This document shows, piece by piece, positions 34,646-45,341 of a stretch of DNA of 64,000 nt. A program made the translations under genes and the position numbers. Source of the stretch: Acanthosepion lycidas (lineage: Eukaryota > Mollusca > Cephalopoda > Sepiida > Sepiidae). Within the stretch, counting starts at the first letter, position 1. The number at the start of each line of letters is the position of its first letter. The stretch spans positions 89,884,565 to 89,948,564 of the forward strand of contig OZ010595.1 in the NCBI GenBank assembly GCA_963932145.1, read 5' to 3'. The notes below the pieces were generated by a model that ran no database searches, was not told the DNA's origin, and saw only the letters and a program-made list of their open reading frames with translations.

Positions 34646-35229
34646 AATAGTGTAAATAAAATATGCTTTTATTATTTCCCAAAATGTGTCATGGTACTAT
34701 TGTTGTGTAGATGCCTTGATTAACCAGATAAACCAATCAAGATACTTCTTGAAAAGTCACGCCGAGTACCTCAGACAAACAGTATCCAATGCTTACTGTA
34801 CCCAGTAAGGCAGATTTTTGTAGCATTTCCAAAGTGTATTCTACACCAAATTGGTCGACTTATTCTTTAAACTTCAGTAGGATGGACCCGAGTACCCGAA
34901 TTGTTATCGAGTTGACTTTAACATTATTTCGGCATTTTCTACAGTCAAGGTCCGTCTTCAGGCCAGACGAGTTGCTGTTTTTTTTCTATTTGCTTTGTTT
35001 CTATATTTGTAGTGAGCAGTTAACTCTAGCCTAGCAAGAAATGGTCACATCAATTATTCGGCATTTATTTTCAGTTGCACTGAGGACGACGCTATATGGT
35101 CTCCTCTGTTCATTAGTATTATTATTGAGTGAGAAAGAGCAGCACTCTGAGTTACAAATATTCGAAGCCAAATATACCCGGCATGTATATACCCAGCCTA
35201 ACAAGGGGATACCAGAAACATGAATTATA

Positions 35230-35260
<31 letters not shown>

Positions 35261-35900
35261 GCACATTTTTCACGGGTATCTTTACCATTTTAATGCTTTT
35301 CATCGCAATATTTACAGGTTGATGTACTTTTTAGTTAAAATGAAGATATTTATAATAAAAGATTGTGATAAACAGAAAAGAAAATATATCCATTCGCAAT
35401 ATGAATATAAAAACTATTCATCATCGACTGTCAGACAGTTTGAAAGGAAGTACTACTACTAATATTATACTAATATTATTACTAGAAAAGCGACGAAATC
35501 AAATGAACGCAAAGCAAGTCGAAAAAAATACATCTGTCCCATAATTGTAACATTTATATACTTTTCTTTTGATTATTGACAACGTTTATTAAAGCTTATA
35601 TTTATATATCAGAATGACAACTTGCTGTTGCTACGTTTAAACTTGACAGTAGTATTTTTGAAAATATGAAAATTGGATGCCAGATACTGACAAGCTATTT
35701 GAAATGTCAAAAATGCTGACATGTAAATTAAATTATTTAAAAAGTTTCTTAAAATGAATGACTCCAAGCGCTGACATTGCTTTTATTTACAAATGTAATT
35801 CTTCCAGGATAGACTTTTACGCAGTAAATGGAACAGCGATGAAGCGTAGAGGAAGAAAGAAAAATTGGCTACAGCAGATCACTGAGAGTGTTAGGGGACT
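34646..35900. other. No gene recognised; (ATT)n at 35230-35260
   Basis: The (ATT)n array is the same microsatellite used by the RLE LINEs but carries no LINE. The rest is AT-rich without supported features. Confidence 0.4.
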
Positions 35901-37130
35901 CTACTAAGACCACTGATTGATAGATTTAACCTACTAAGACCACTGATTGATAGATTTAACCTACTAAGACCACTGATTGATAGATTTAACCTATTGATAC
36001 CACTGATCGATAGATTTAACCTACTGATACCACTGATTGATAGATTTAACCTATTGATACCACCGATTAAATGATTTAACCTATTGATACCACTGATTGA
36101 TAGATTTAACCTACTAATACTATTGATTGATAGATTTAACCTACTGATACCACTGATTAATAGATTTAACCTACTAATACCACTGATTGATAGATTTAAC
36201 CTACTAAGACCACTGATTGATAGATTTAACCTACTAATACCACTGATTGATAGATTTAACCTATTGATACCACTGATCGATAGATTTAACCTACTGATAC
36301 CACTGATTGATAGATTTAACCTATTGATACCACTGATCGATAGATTTAACCTACTGATACCACTGATTAATAGATTTAACCTATTGATACCACCGATTAA
36401 ATGATTTAACCTATTGATACCACTGATTGATAGATTTAACCTACTAATACCATTGATTGATAGATTTAACCTACTGATACCACTGATTAATAGATTTAAC
36501 CTACTAATACCACTGATTGATAGATTTAACCTACTAATACCACTGATTAATAGATTTAAACTATTGATACCACTGATTGATAGATTTAACCGACTGATAC
36601 CACTGATCGATAGATTTAACCTACTGATACCACTGATTGATAGATTTAACCTATTGATACCACTGATCGATAGATTTAACCTACTGATACCACTGATTAA
36701 TAGATTTAACCTATTGATACCACTGATTGATAGATTTAACCTACTAATACCACTGATTGATAGATTTAACCTACTGATACCACTGATCGACAGATTTAAC
36801 CTATTGATACCACTGATTGATAGATTTAACCTACTGATACCACTGATCGATAGATTTAACCTACTGATACCACTGATTGATAGATTTAACCTATTGATAC
36901 CACTGATCGATAGATTTAACCTACTGATACCACTGATTAATAGATTTAACCTATTGATGCCACTGATTGATAGATTTAACCTACTGATACCACTGATTAA
37001 TAGATTTAACCTATTGATACCACTGATTGATAGATTTACCTACTAATACCAATGATTGATAGATTTAACCTACTGATACCACTGATTGATAGATTTAACC
37101 TATTGATACCACTGATTGATAGATTTAAAC
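35901..37130. repeat. 30-bp minisatellite, about 41 units
   Basis: The unit is CACTGATTGATAGATTTAACCTAYTGATAC with a few recurring variants (GATCGATAG, GATTAATAG, CTACTAAGAC, CACCGATTAAATG). Because 30 is a multiple of three, the plus strand stays open over 106 and 210 codons as repeats of IPLIDRFNLL. This is a by-product and not evidence of a protein. Variant order repeats at larger scale: a four-unit block starting 36271 recurs at 36601 and 36841, and the CACCGATTAAATG unit recurs 330 bp apart (36061, 36391). One unit near 37039 lacks a base. Confidence 0.97.
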
Positions 37131-37644
37131 TTTTTAAATATTGATCTTTTTGTAGACTACAATTCTTGCGATTATTGCTAATGCTAAAGTAGTGGACGTA
37201 GAATTAAAGATTTTAGATGTATCAGTAGTTTCATGGCTACATGTTGTAGCAAGCTCCTGTAGCACGCCACAATAATGGAGATTCCAGTGAGAATTTAACT
37301 TATTATGGAAATAATTATCTGCAAACTTAGCTTGTTCCACGTTGAAGCAATCTAAGTATTTATTAAGCTTACAACACCTAGTAATTCATTGACAGATTCA
37401 TTTTCTTCAGCTTATCAAACATTTGCAGGTTATTTAAAGCCAGAAAAATGATTTAGAATTTTTCTTGAGATAATAATAGTTTAGTGATGCAAGTCTTACT
37501 AATTAACCCATAGCTTGGGAAGAAGATGTGGATTCATACCGTTCACAATGGTATTTGCAGTTAAGTGAATATAAAGAAACTAAATAGAATTGAAAATGGG
37601 CTCTCCGATTAACATTTCCGAGTCATTAGACCACTTGCAAGTCC
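37131..37644. other. No gene recognised
   Basis: AT-rich, with no supported feature. It may include part of the unit carrying the 5S-derived sequence. Confidence 0.35.
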
Positions 37645-37740
37645 AAGCTTACAGCACCTGGTATTCCCAAGCGGTCACCCATCTAGATATTGATCAGGCT
37701 CAAGATTGCTTAACTTCGGTGATCGTACGGGAACCAGTGT
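37645..37740 (-). pseudogene. 5S rRNA-derived sequence (partial; pseudogene or SINE3 head)
   Basis: The minus strand reads TACGATCACCGAAGTTAAGC, then GATGGGTGACCGCTTGGGAATACC and GGTGCTGTAAGC. These are the Pol III internal promoter (A box and C box) and 3' end of metazoan 5S rRNA. About 95 of 120 bases are recognisable, and roughly the first 25-30 are missing or diverged. Substitutions in the middle (CAATCTTGAGCCTGATCAATATC) break several helix pairs. A dispersed single copy of this kind is either a 5S pseudogene or the head of a 5S-derived SINE. Flanking sequence did not let me decide. Confidence 0.85.
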
Positions 37741-38481
37741 TTAATGAAAGTCAAACTCATTGCAGTAGTAATGCTCTCAGAAACCACGTTGATAACTATT
37801 GTTCTATAGAAGAAAGATTTAAATATAATAGTCGCGTGCTGGGCACGAACGCGCATTGTACTACTAAAAGTTGAGCAATAATCTCTGTAGAAGACTCACT
37901 CTTGTTGACGAGGAACGGACTGCGATAGCAGACGTCTCTCGTAGCAATGTATACAATGCAATCTACTACATTTGCTGGTACATAAAACCTCCACCTATTT
38001 ACATTGAATATTATTGTCTTATAGTGCTAGTCTAGGCCAAAGTACTGGTCGTCGATAGCATTAGCCTGGTAGGTATTTCAATTTCGCATATAAGCCGTAA
38101 TTTGGGTGAAAAGTGTAGTTTTATGTGCCTTCAAATATAATAAGTGCACCAAAGTCTAGTAAAATGTAGGTCATCTTGACATCCTAGAGAACAGTTTACC
38201 AGTTGTGTTTTGATTTTAAAGTGGGTTTCAAAGAGTGAAGCAAATTTATTTATTTGCCCAGTCAGTCTCTCTAATTACTTTTTCATGTCACTTTCTGGGT
38301 CTCTCCTTGACTGACATTTTTATTCCATTTACATATCCATGTTTCTCCCCACACTTTCGACTTTTGTTAGTTGTGTGAAGTCGGGTCTCAGGTGGCAAGC
38401 ACTGAGCAACTTACGGTATTTGCTTTATCCAGCGACACCAGTTCTCTATGAAAGGTTCGCCATCCAATAAGTGTTTATTTA
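37741..38481. other. No gene recognised
   Basis: Could include the body of a 5S-derived SINE next to 37740, but no tail or target duplication was identified. Confidence 0.35.
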
Positions 38482-38483
38482 TA

Positions 38484-38589
38484 TTAGGTTGGTGCAAAAA
38501 TAATGACGTAATAATGTCGTTTTTTGACGTTAAAAATTACGTCAAAAAAACGACATTATTACGTTATTATTTTTTTTGCATCAACCTAA
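38484..38589. mobile_element. Hairpin MITE, Hsmar1/MADE1-like, copy 2
   Basis: 106 bp from TTAGGTTGGTGCAAAA to GCATCAACCTAA, with TA at 38482-38483 and 38590-38591. The arms are nearly perfect complements with a very short loop (TGACGTTAAAAATTACGTCA at the centre). Confidence 0.93.
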
Positions 38590-40504
38590 TACTAACTTCG
38601 CTTCGTCTAGTCCAAGATTAGAAATAGTATTTTTCTACCTGACGACTTCATCTATCATTTCTCCATGAAAAGGGAACCAAGATCTTTTGTGGTTATACAA
38701 ATTGAAGATCAAAGAGCTTCCTTTTTACAGATTTTACCAAACTAGATTATTTTGTTGTATGAACTTAAGCTGCTAACTACTATCGAATGTTAAATAGCCA
38801 TAAAAAGTTCATCTTTTGAAGAACTCAGGATTGATTTTGTTGAAAGTGTATTTTGAAGAATTTAGGATGGATCGAATTTTGATGAATACAGGGAAGATCG
38901 TGTTTTAAAGAATTTTAGGGGAAGATAAAATCTTGAAGGACGACATTAAAAGTTTAAATTTTCAAAAATTGGCAGGTATCGAATTCTGAAGAACTTGAAG
39001 ATAAAGATTAAAGTTTTGTGAACGATCGAATTTTTGATGACTCGCAAAGGATAGAATTTTAAAGAAATTGAATAAGAATCGAATTTTGAAGTATTTATGA
39101 AGGATCGAAATTTGAAAGGATAAGAATATAATTAATTAGAGATATAGCCATAGTTGTAAAATTATGACCAACATACATTGGAGGCGCGTCGGGAAAAATG
39201 TATAGAATTTGGGGTCCACGCATTATCAGGACAGGGAGCAAAAACACTTTTACACTAAGGGGATACATGATCAGAGTCAAATTTCCATCAGATGAGAACA
39301 GGGCCATATATATGTATATTATTATATGCTGTTACAGTAAGAAAATTAAAGTGACTTTGTAAAACTACGAGTAGAACCTCTATGAAGAATCTATGAATTC
39401 AGGTATAGCTGAAAATGCGCTGAAAAGTGATCGTCTTTTTCAATGGATGAACAATAATGGTGACGTCATTAAAGAAGAAAGTGATTGAAAGAATCAGCGC
39501 GAATACTATTTTTACAAAAAACAATTACAGTTGACCACTGATGACAATTCCAGAACAACGTAACAATAAACAATTTTTTTCTATCCTCTGCCAGCCGCAA
39601 TGATGGAGAAAGCATTACCGTTCGATGGCTAGTGAGACACGCTGCAAGAGCCACCCCGTTTCGCGAGGCTCGTCCCTTAATCAAGACGCAATCGCACCAA
39701 TCCTCCGAAGGAACGCCATCGAACGAGGGCTAATAACCCCTGAAGTCTCCACTGCCATAGGAGTAAAAAAAAATCTATCAGCAAGAGATGAATATTTAAC
39801 TATTTTTTTCATCGCTGCGTCCCAGGCAACGGATCCTGGCTCAACCGTGGACCTGATCAAAAACTCATTGGTAGGCTAAAGCATAATAATGAGCAATATA
39901 CAGAGAGACTTTAATCAGGAAATAACAAATATTAAGTTTGAAACTCTTAAGTTAATCACCTGATTATCCTAAGAGTCAATGAATGAATATTGTATTGAGT
40001 ATATGCAGCTTACTTGTGTTCATTTCTTGATTCAAGTAGTAACATCGATGTATACTCTTAGTCAATGAAACAAAACGCATAAGCGACATCACAAGCGTGA
40101 ATCAAATAAGGAGAAGGAAATTAACAAAGGCAAACAAAGCACTTGAAAGAAACCAATGAACAACAACAAAAAGGTTGTGATTCTAACGGCAAATATGAGG
40201 ACAAAAGTTAAAAAGATCGGCGTATAATATTGGGAATAAGGACTGAATTTCGAAGAATTTCAATAAAGATCTAACTTTGTCGAACTTGGTAAGGAGAGTA
40301 TTCTAAAGAACATTGAAAGAAAAATGAGCTTTTCTATCTGAATTTAACTCGTGTGACATCCTTATACTATGTCTCTAGTGTCCATCCTTCCATTTGTGAT
40401 ACAGACCTACTTTTATTTATTTAGAGAAAAGTTATAATTTAAGCTAGCAAGTATGGTAATTGCAAGTTTAAAAAAATAATAAATTCAAGACACGATAAAA
40501 TTTT
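38590..40504. other. No gene recognised; isolated 84-codon ORF at 39625-39879
   Basis: Most is AT-rich. The patch 39590-39890 has higher GC, and its plus frame reads NQDAIAPILRRNAIERGLITPEVSTAIGVKK in pieces, with balanced composition. I do not recognise it, and no splice context or flanking exon was evident. Confidence 0.35.
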
Positions 40505-41680
40505 CAAAGGGAGACCTGTATGCCAAGGTAGGCAAAGAAAGACAAGGCGAAATAATTGGCAGGGTTAGGACTAGAAACTTGAAATGAGCGCGCGGCCAAC
40601 GATAGGTTCAATGATGTACAACAAACTATCACATAATTATCAACCCCTGTTTTCAGGAGCACTGAAAGACGCCCATGGACACGCAGAAGCCCAAGTGAAG
40701 CCAGGAAGAAGCTGATTGATTAAATCAACAAAGGGTTCAGAAATGAAGATTTACACAATTGGTGACTGCGGGTACGAAGAAGAACTAAACCGGAAACAGG
40801 ACAAAAAACAGTTCAGCATTGACAAGGACACCGGAACAAGAAATGCGATATTCAGGATTTTAATGATATCGGAGAGAGCAATAAAAATGCAGAAGGATGT
40901 ACATTTATGTTTTATAGATTACGTAAAAGCATTTGATTAGTTAGATCTATTTGGAAAGGATGTTAGAATAACTTATACTAGGAACAAACTGCCTGCAGTC
41001 GGATAGAAAATAAAAAGTGTAGCTACACAAAGTCGAGTTGGAGGGGGTCAACCTGAAATAACAACAGAAGTTTAATTATCTGAGAAGTATTTTAACAGAG
41101 GACGAAAAATACGACACTGAAATCGGAAAGCGCAGTAGTTTAGCGAGAGATACCCCCCCCGCCCCCCCCCCAAAAAAAAAATGAAATACTAAGTACTAAG
41201 AAAGAGTAAAAAAATGAAATACTAAGTACTAAGAAAGAGTAAAATGTTATTAGAAACAAAGAAAAGAGTTCTGGATTGCCATGTAATATAAATCATCTTA
41301 TATGAGAGTGAATGCAGGAGAATCTCCCCACAGGTGACGAGGAAACTGGGCACAGCTGGAATGTGGTTCTACAGAAGGATACTTAGATTCTATAGACGGA
41401 ATAAATAAGTAATGAAGGAGTCTTATGCTAACACTTATACTTAGAATCATAAAAAGACGGTTGAAGTTTCTTGGACACATAATGAGAAAGAAAAGCATGG
41501 AAAACTTGAGTTTCACATGGCAAGTGAAATAGAGGAAAGTAGCGGGCTACCTATCTGATGAGTTTGAATGAATGAATGAAGGGGACAGGAGGGTTGGCAA
41601 ATGCGGAAATACTGCCAGGGGTCAAAAGAGATAGGAATCTGTGGAGAGCCATGATCGTCCACGTCCGGAAAGGCTACGTA
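40505..41680 (+). pseudogene. RTE-like LINE relic (endonuclease end, RT, C-terminus)
   Basis: Successive broken frames read YAKVGKERQGEIIGRV (AP-endonuclease region), FQEH and PMDTQKPK (its end), then the open frame 40716-40940 with TGTRNAIFRILMISERAIKMQKDVHLCFIDYVKAFD (RT around the first catalytic Asp). After a deletion come YLRSILTEDEKYDTEIGKR and MWFYRRILR, with RRLKFLGHIMRK-type sequence to about 41520. The YADD catalytic box is lost in the deletion between about 40945 and 41050. A C-run/A-run and a 35-bp tandem duplication lie at 41150-41250. Confidence 0.75.
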
Positions 41681-42530
41681 ATATAGAAGTAGAAGAAGTA
41701 GCATTAAAAAAGCAATACACAAATAAAAATGTTGAAACTCATTATGATGTTCTTGTCCATGACTGAGATGATAAAGTAGAAAAAGGAAACATAAATAAAG
41801 TCAAGCGTCAAATCGAATCAAGCAGGTGCATTGTGGGGTATTTACGGAATGATAACCTCATGACTATATAAGGACATAGCTTCATAATACATTTTAGATG
41901 CATCAAGTTAGGGCTTCAGTGATGCACTTTGCTCATTTCGGGTTTTGCATCATATCGGATTAAACAGCAACGCCGACCTGACTCCGGACGATTATACTAA
42001 CAAAGGATTTGTATTTGTTAAATCATAAGAATAACTCTGAAAAAAAAATTCGATTATCATTGATGATATTGATTCATAAAATTACTTTAATTTCATTTGT
42101 GTGTGTTTTTATCATCTTAAAAATACAAAATTGTTTGAATCAGTACGGTACATTATTGGAATACTCTTTAAGAAGTGTTTCCGGTTTTTTATTTAATTGT
42201 GTAAAACTGGTGAAAATCTGTATTAGGTGAGAAAAATGTCCATTTACGTAGTTTAAATGTCGTCCATCTTTCTACGCTTAGTGACATGATTATCGGCTTG
42301 CTCTCTGCTTAAAAGGGGCATCAAAGTTGCTTCATCTTTTTTCTTCTTTGCAAGGAGAAAGTGGTAGAATTTGATTCTAAAATATTTATTACTGTTTCAC
42401 TCAGCGCTGATATCAATTGAACGCTTATTAATACGCATAAACTTCAACAAGACTTTGTTTTTCTTCTTTTTATATAAAATAAAGACAAAAGTACACACAC
42501 ATTTATATGTGAAAAAATTAGATATTTTAT
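41681..42530. other. No gene recognised
   Basis: AT-rich. No supported feature. Confidence 0.35.
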
Positions 42531-42596
<66 letters not shown>

Positions 42597-42613
42597 GTAT
42601 GTGCGTGTGTGTA
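42531..42613. repeat. (CA)n/(TA)n/(TATG)n microsatellite
   Basis: CA, then TA, then TATG units. Confidence 0.95.
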
Positions 42614-43420
42614 ATAAAATATTAGCAATTAGCAATAAAGAAAACCTGGAATGAACATTTGAGAAAACCGAAAATCATTTTTAATGAAAATTTCAAAACA
42701 TTATCATGGTTGCAACTTCATATTCTCTCTCCCTCGCTTCCTCCCGCCACGATGCAAGGAGTGTCTCATCGTATTCTTAAAACGCAACGAACAATGCTTT
42801 AAATATATTGCTATCCTAAATTTTTCATCAGTGTGGATCAAAAATTTGACTAATCGGAAAAGCTCTATTGACCGATAAAAACAAATTCTTTATTCATAGG
42901 TCATATATATGGAGGTTCATAAAAATAGCTAATGTATTCCGAAACCTTCTCCGCCATGACTTTCCTTAAAATATATTACTGAATTATGTCAGCCAATCAA
43001 TAATTGTTGAAAAGCACGTTCCTATTTATACTTTTTTTTTTCTTAACAACATTCGTTCATTAGAACAACGGATTAATTATATTTTTCTTTCTTTTTCGCT
43101 TTTTGTTTTTTAAACAGAACTTTTATTGGTAATAAGTAAATTCGCAGATAATGGAAGCAGGATAAGACCAAAGTGTATACATTTGGGTGAGCTTTTCTAC
43201 ACACACACACACACACAGAGACACGTATATATATTTTCTAAAGAAGTAATGGATTTATTATTTATTAATCCGACAAATTTTATCACTTTAAACTTTAATT
43301 CATATTTGAGTAGACGATCCTTTTATTTATAAATATACTGTCTAATAAATAAACAAAGCGTCTACTCAAATACGACTATCCACTAAGATTAACGATTAAA
43401 GTGTGAAACACGCGCATATA
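42614..43420. other. No gene recognised
   Basis: AT-rich, with a (CA)n run at 43199-43217. Confidence 0.35.
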
Positions 43421-43438
43421 TCTATCTATCTATCTATC

Positions 43439-43503
<65 letters not shown>

Positions 43504-43537
43504 ATCTATATATCTCTCTCTCTATATATATATATGT
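43421..43537. repeat. (CTAT)n compound microsatellite
   Basis: CTAT units with short CT and TA interruptions at the right end. Confidence 0.97.
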
Positions 43538-43589
43538 ATGTATAATTACCTTTTAAAATTGATCTATATTACATTTTACTTCTAAGTTG

Positions 43590-44148
43590 AAAGGGGGCTT
43601 AAACCAAATAATATTTTATTCTTTTCCTTGAAATGGCTTTCGAATGATGTTTAATATGTTGAGGTTTGAATTATAGATTTGCTTTGTAGCCCTCTGCCCT
43701 TAAGTTTATCTCATTCTTTCTTTTTTTCCTCAAAAAGTCTCTTACAAGAAGAGTTTTTGGACTCTATCCCATTGGGGATAAGTTTAGTTATATTCAGGGG
43801 GTGATTGGATTTAATGTTTACATATCTAATCTTTGCATTAGGTTTTATGTACGGGGAGACACTGTCAGTGAGAAGGTTCAATTTAACGTCCAGATAGTTA
43901 ACAATATTTTTTATTTATGTTCACTTCTTTTTCAAACCGAGTTTTTTTTTTTTTTTTTTTTTTTAAAGAGCTTAAAAAGTGCTTTTCTAATAGTGTCATT
44001 GGTTCTTTTCTTGTTTGGTGCTATCATTAGGCCGTCATCTCTATATAGACTGTGGTTGTTTATATGGGCGATCTTGTTGATTTTATATAAAATATGCAAA
44101 CCTATTAGTTCAGAAATTTCAGCGCCATCAAAGGAACCTTGTGGTTTG
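43590..44148 (-). pseudogene. RT relic with YRDD box (PLE- or DIRS-like)
   Basis: The minus frame from 44148 reads IHKPQGSFDGAEISELIGLH, ILYKINKIAHINN, then the catalytic-type SLYRDDGLMI and RKALFKLFK before a 24-base T run breaks the frame. Further frames read VNYLDVKLNLLTDSVSPYIKP, YVNIKSNHPLNITKLIPNGIE and KRLFEEKKK. The order GSFDGAE, YRDDG, LDV, SNHP belongs to a distinct eukaryotic RT group, but I cannot say from memory whether it is Penelope- or DIRS-related. Truncation at the upper end coincides with the foldback at 44149. Confidence 0.6.
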
Positions 44149-44447
44149 TGAATCAGACCAGGAAACAATAGTATTAAAAAGTGTTCAATACACGTGAGAA
44201 AAAATATAAGTAAAAAGTAAAAATAACATGTAGAGATTTTAAATTAAATCAGGAGGTCAATTAAAATACGCGACAATGGTTTCGACCTGATGGTTTACTC
44301 GGGAGAAACTTTTAAAATGTAAAATGTCCACTTTAAACGCTTTATTTAAAAAAAGAACTCAAAAAAGATTTACATATTATTTTTATTTATATTTTTTATC
44401 ATGTGTATTGAGCACTTTTTAATACTACTGTTTCCTGGTCTCATTCA
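44149..44447. repeat. Foldback with hammerhead-like motif in the loop
   Basis: The left arm 44149-44237 and right arm 44367-44447 are imperfect complements (GACCAGGAAACARTAGTATT, AAAAAGTGYTCAATACAC). Between them, on the minus strand, CTCCCGAGTAAACC then AGGTCGAAACCATTGTCGCG (44321-44270) has a GAAAC box and a possible ACC/GGT stem II. The lower arm runs into the RT relic at its left. Head-to-head PLE copies could produce this. Confidence 0.6.
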
Positions 44448-44461
44448 ACTCAGGCCATTAA

Positions 44462-44464
<3 letters not shown>

Positions 44465-44524
<60 letters not shown>

Positions 44525-44525
44525 G

Positions 44526-44572
<47 letters not shown>

Positions 44573-44574
44573 TT
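44465..44574. repeat. (TA)n then (GAGATA)-rich microsatellite
   Basis: About 28 TA units, then GA/TA mixed repeats. Confidence 0.97.
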
Positions 44575-45159
44575 GGGTTAGAACAAAAGATTATAAATCT
44601 GTCGATAGGTGGCGTTTGAACGTGTGATTTTGTTTCACAAGCGAGTGAAATTTATGACATATATACATATTTTAAAAGGTGTCATTTCAGTACATCCTTC
44701 TGTCCGGTTCGTGTGTAGATTGTGAATGTTAAATAATTTTACGCTAAATGAGATGTATGTGCTGTATGTGTCTTTTATGGAAATAGTCCCATATATTAAG
44801 GTACTGTTTTTAAATAGCTCACTAGGTGAAAATTTCGATCTGAAAGACCACCAATGTTCCGGCAGGATTGCAGTCAGAGATATCTATAAATAAAAAAGAA
44901 CAATCACTGGCAAAATGTAAAGTGCATTGTTTACAATAATATAAAAAAACAAAAAAAAGTCCTGAGGAAAGCGGAATGAGCTACTGTTAACCACTCCAAA
45001 AAATTCGAAAAAGTTGCTGCTGTGATATGAAAGGGTATTATTAAAATCTCATTCTGCAAGATCACTCATTAAATTTAGATGACTGTTCCCAAGTAGACCG
45101 ATTAAAGGCATCAATCAATGAAAACCGTCAGAAATTGGCCATTCGGAATGCTTTCGCTC
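44575..45159. other. No gene recognised
   Basis: AT-rich. No supported feature. Confidence 0.35.
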
Positions 45160-45341
45160 CCCCCATCAGGGCAATGCCAGACTTCACGCCTGTACCAACT
45201 TCACGCCTCTCGTAGAAGTTGGTATAGTTTAGCTGGGATGTTTTGCTACATCTGTCATACTTACCTTGACCATGCACCTTCTTATTGCCACTTTTTTAGA
45301 TTCTTACAAAATTCTCTGAGAAGAAATTCTGGGAGTATGGA
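45160..45341 (+). pseudogene. Mariner transposase C-terminal fragment
   Basis: Frames here read NARLHACT (end of the second catalytic block), then SLAGMFCYICHTYLDHAPSYCHFFRFLQNSL, which matches the layout of the third catalytic block in mariners (PYSPDLAPSDYHFF followed by LQN). Two frame changes and substitutions (SPDL to YLDH) inactivate it. Its type resembles the Hsmar1-like group, the kind of enzyme that would recognise the MITEs at 20110, 38484, 50611 and 55169. That link is inference. Confidence 0.6.

Noticed and set aside
36084-37046. Two long open frames (106 and 210 codons) encoding IPLIDRFNLL repeats
   Set aside because: They follow from a 30-bp tandem repeat whose length is divisible by three. 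Variation is at DNA level, and units with ATGATT or one-base loss break the frame without constraint.
36061-37100. Regularly spaced repeats that might suggest a CRISPR array
   Set aside because: Units are contiguous 30-bp tandem repeats without unique spacers, in a eukaryotic context.
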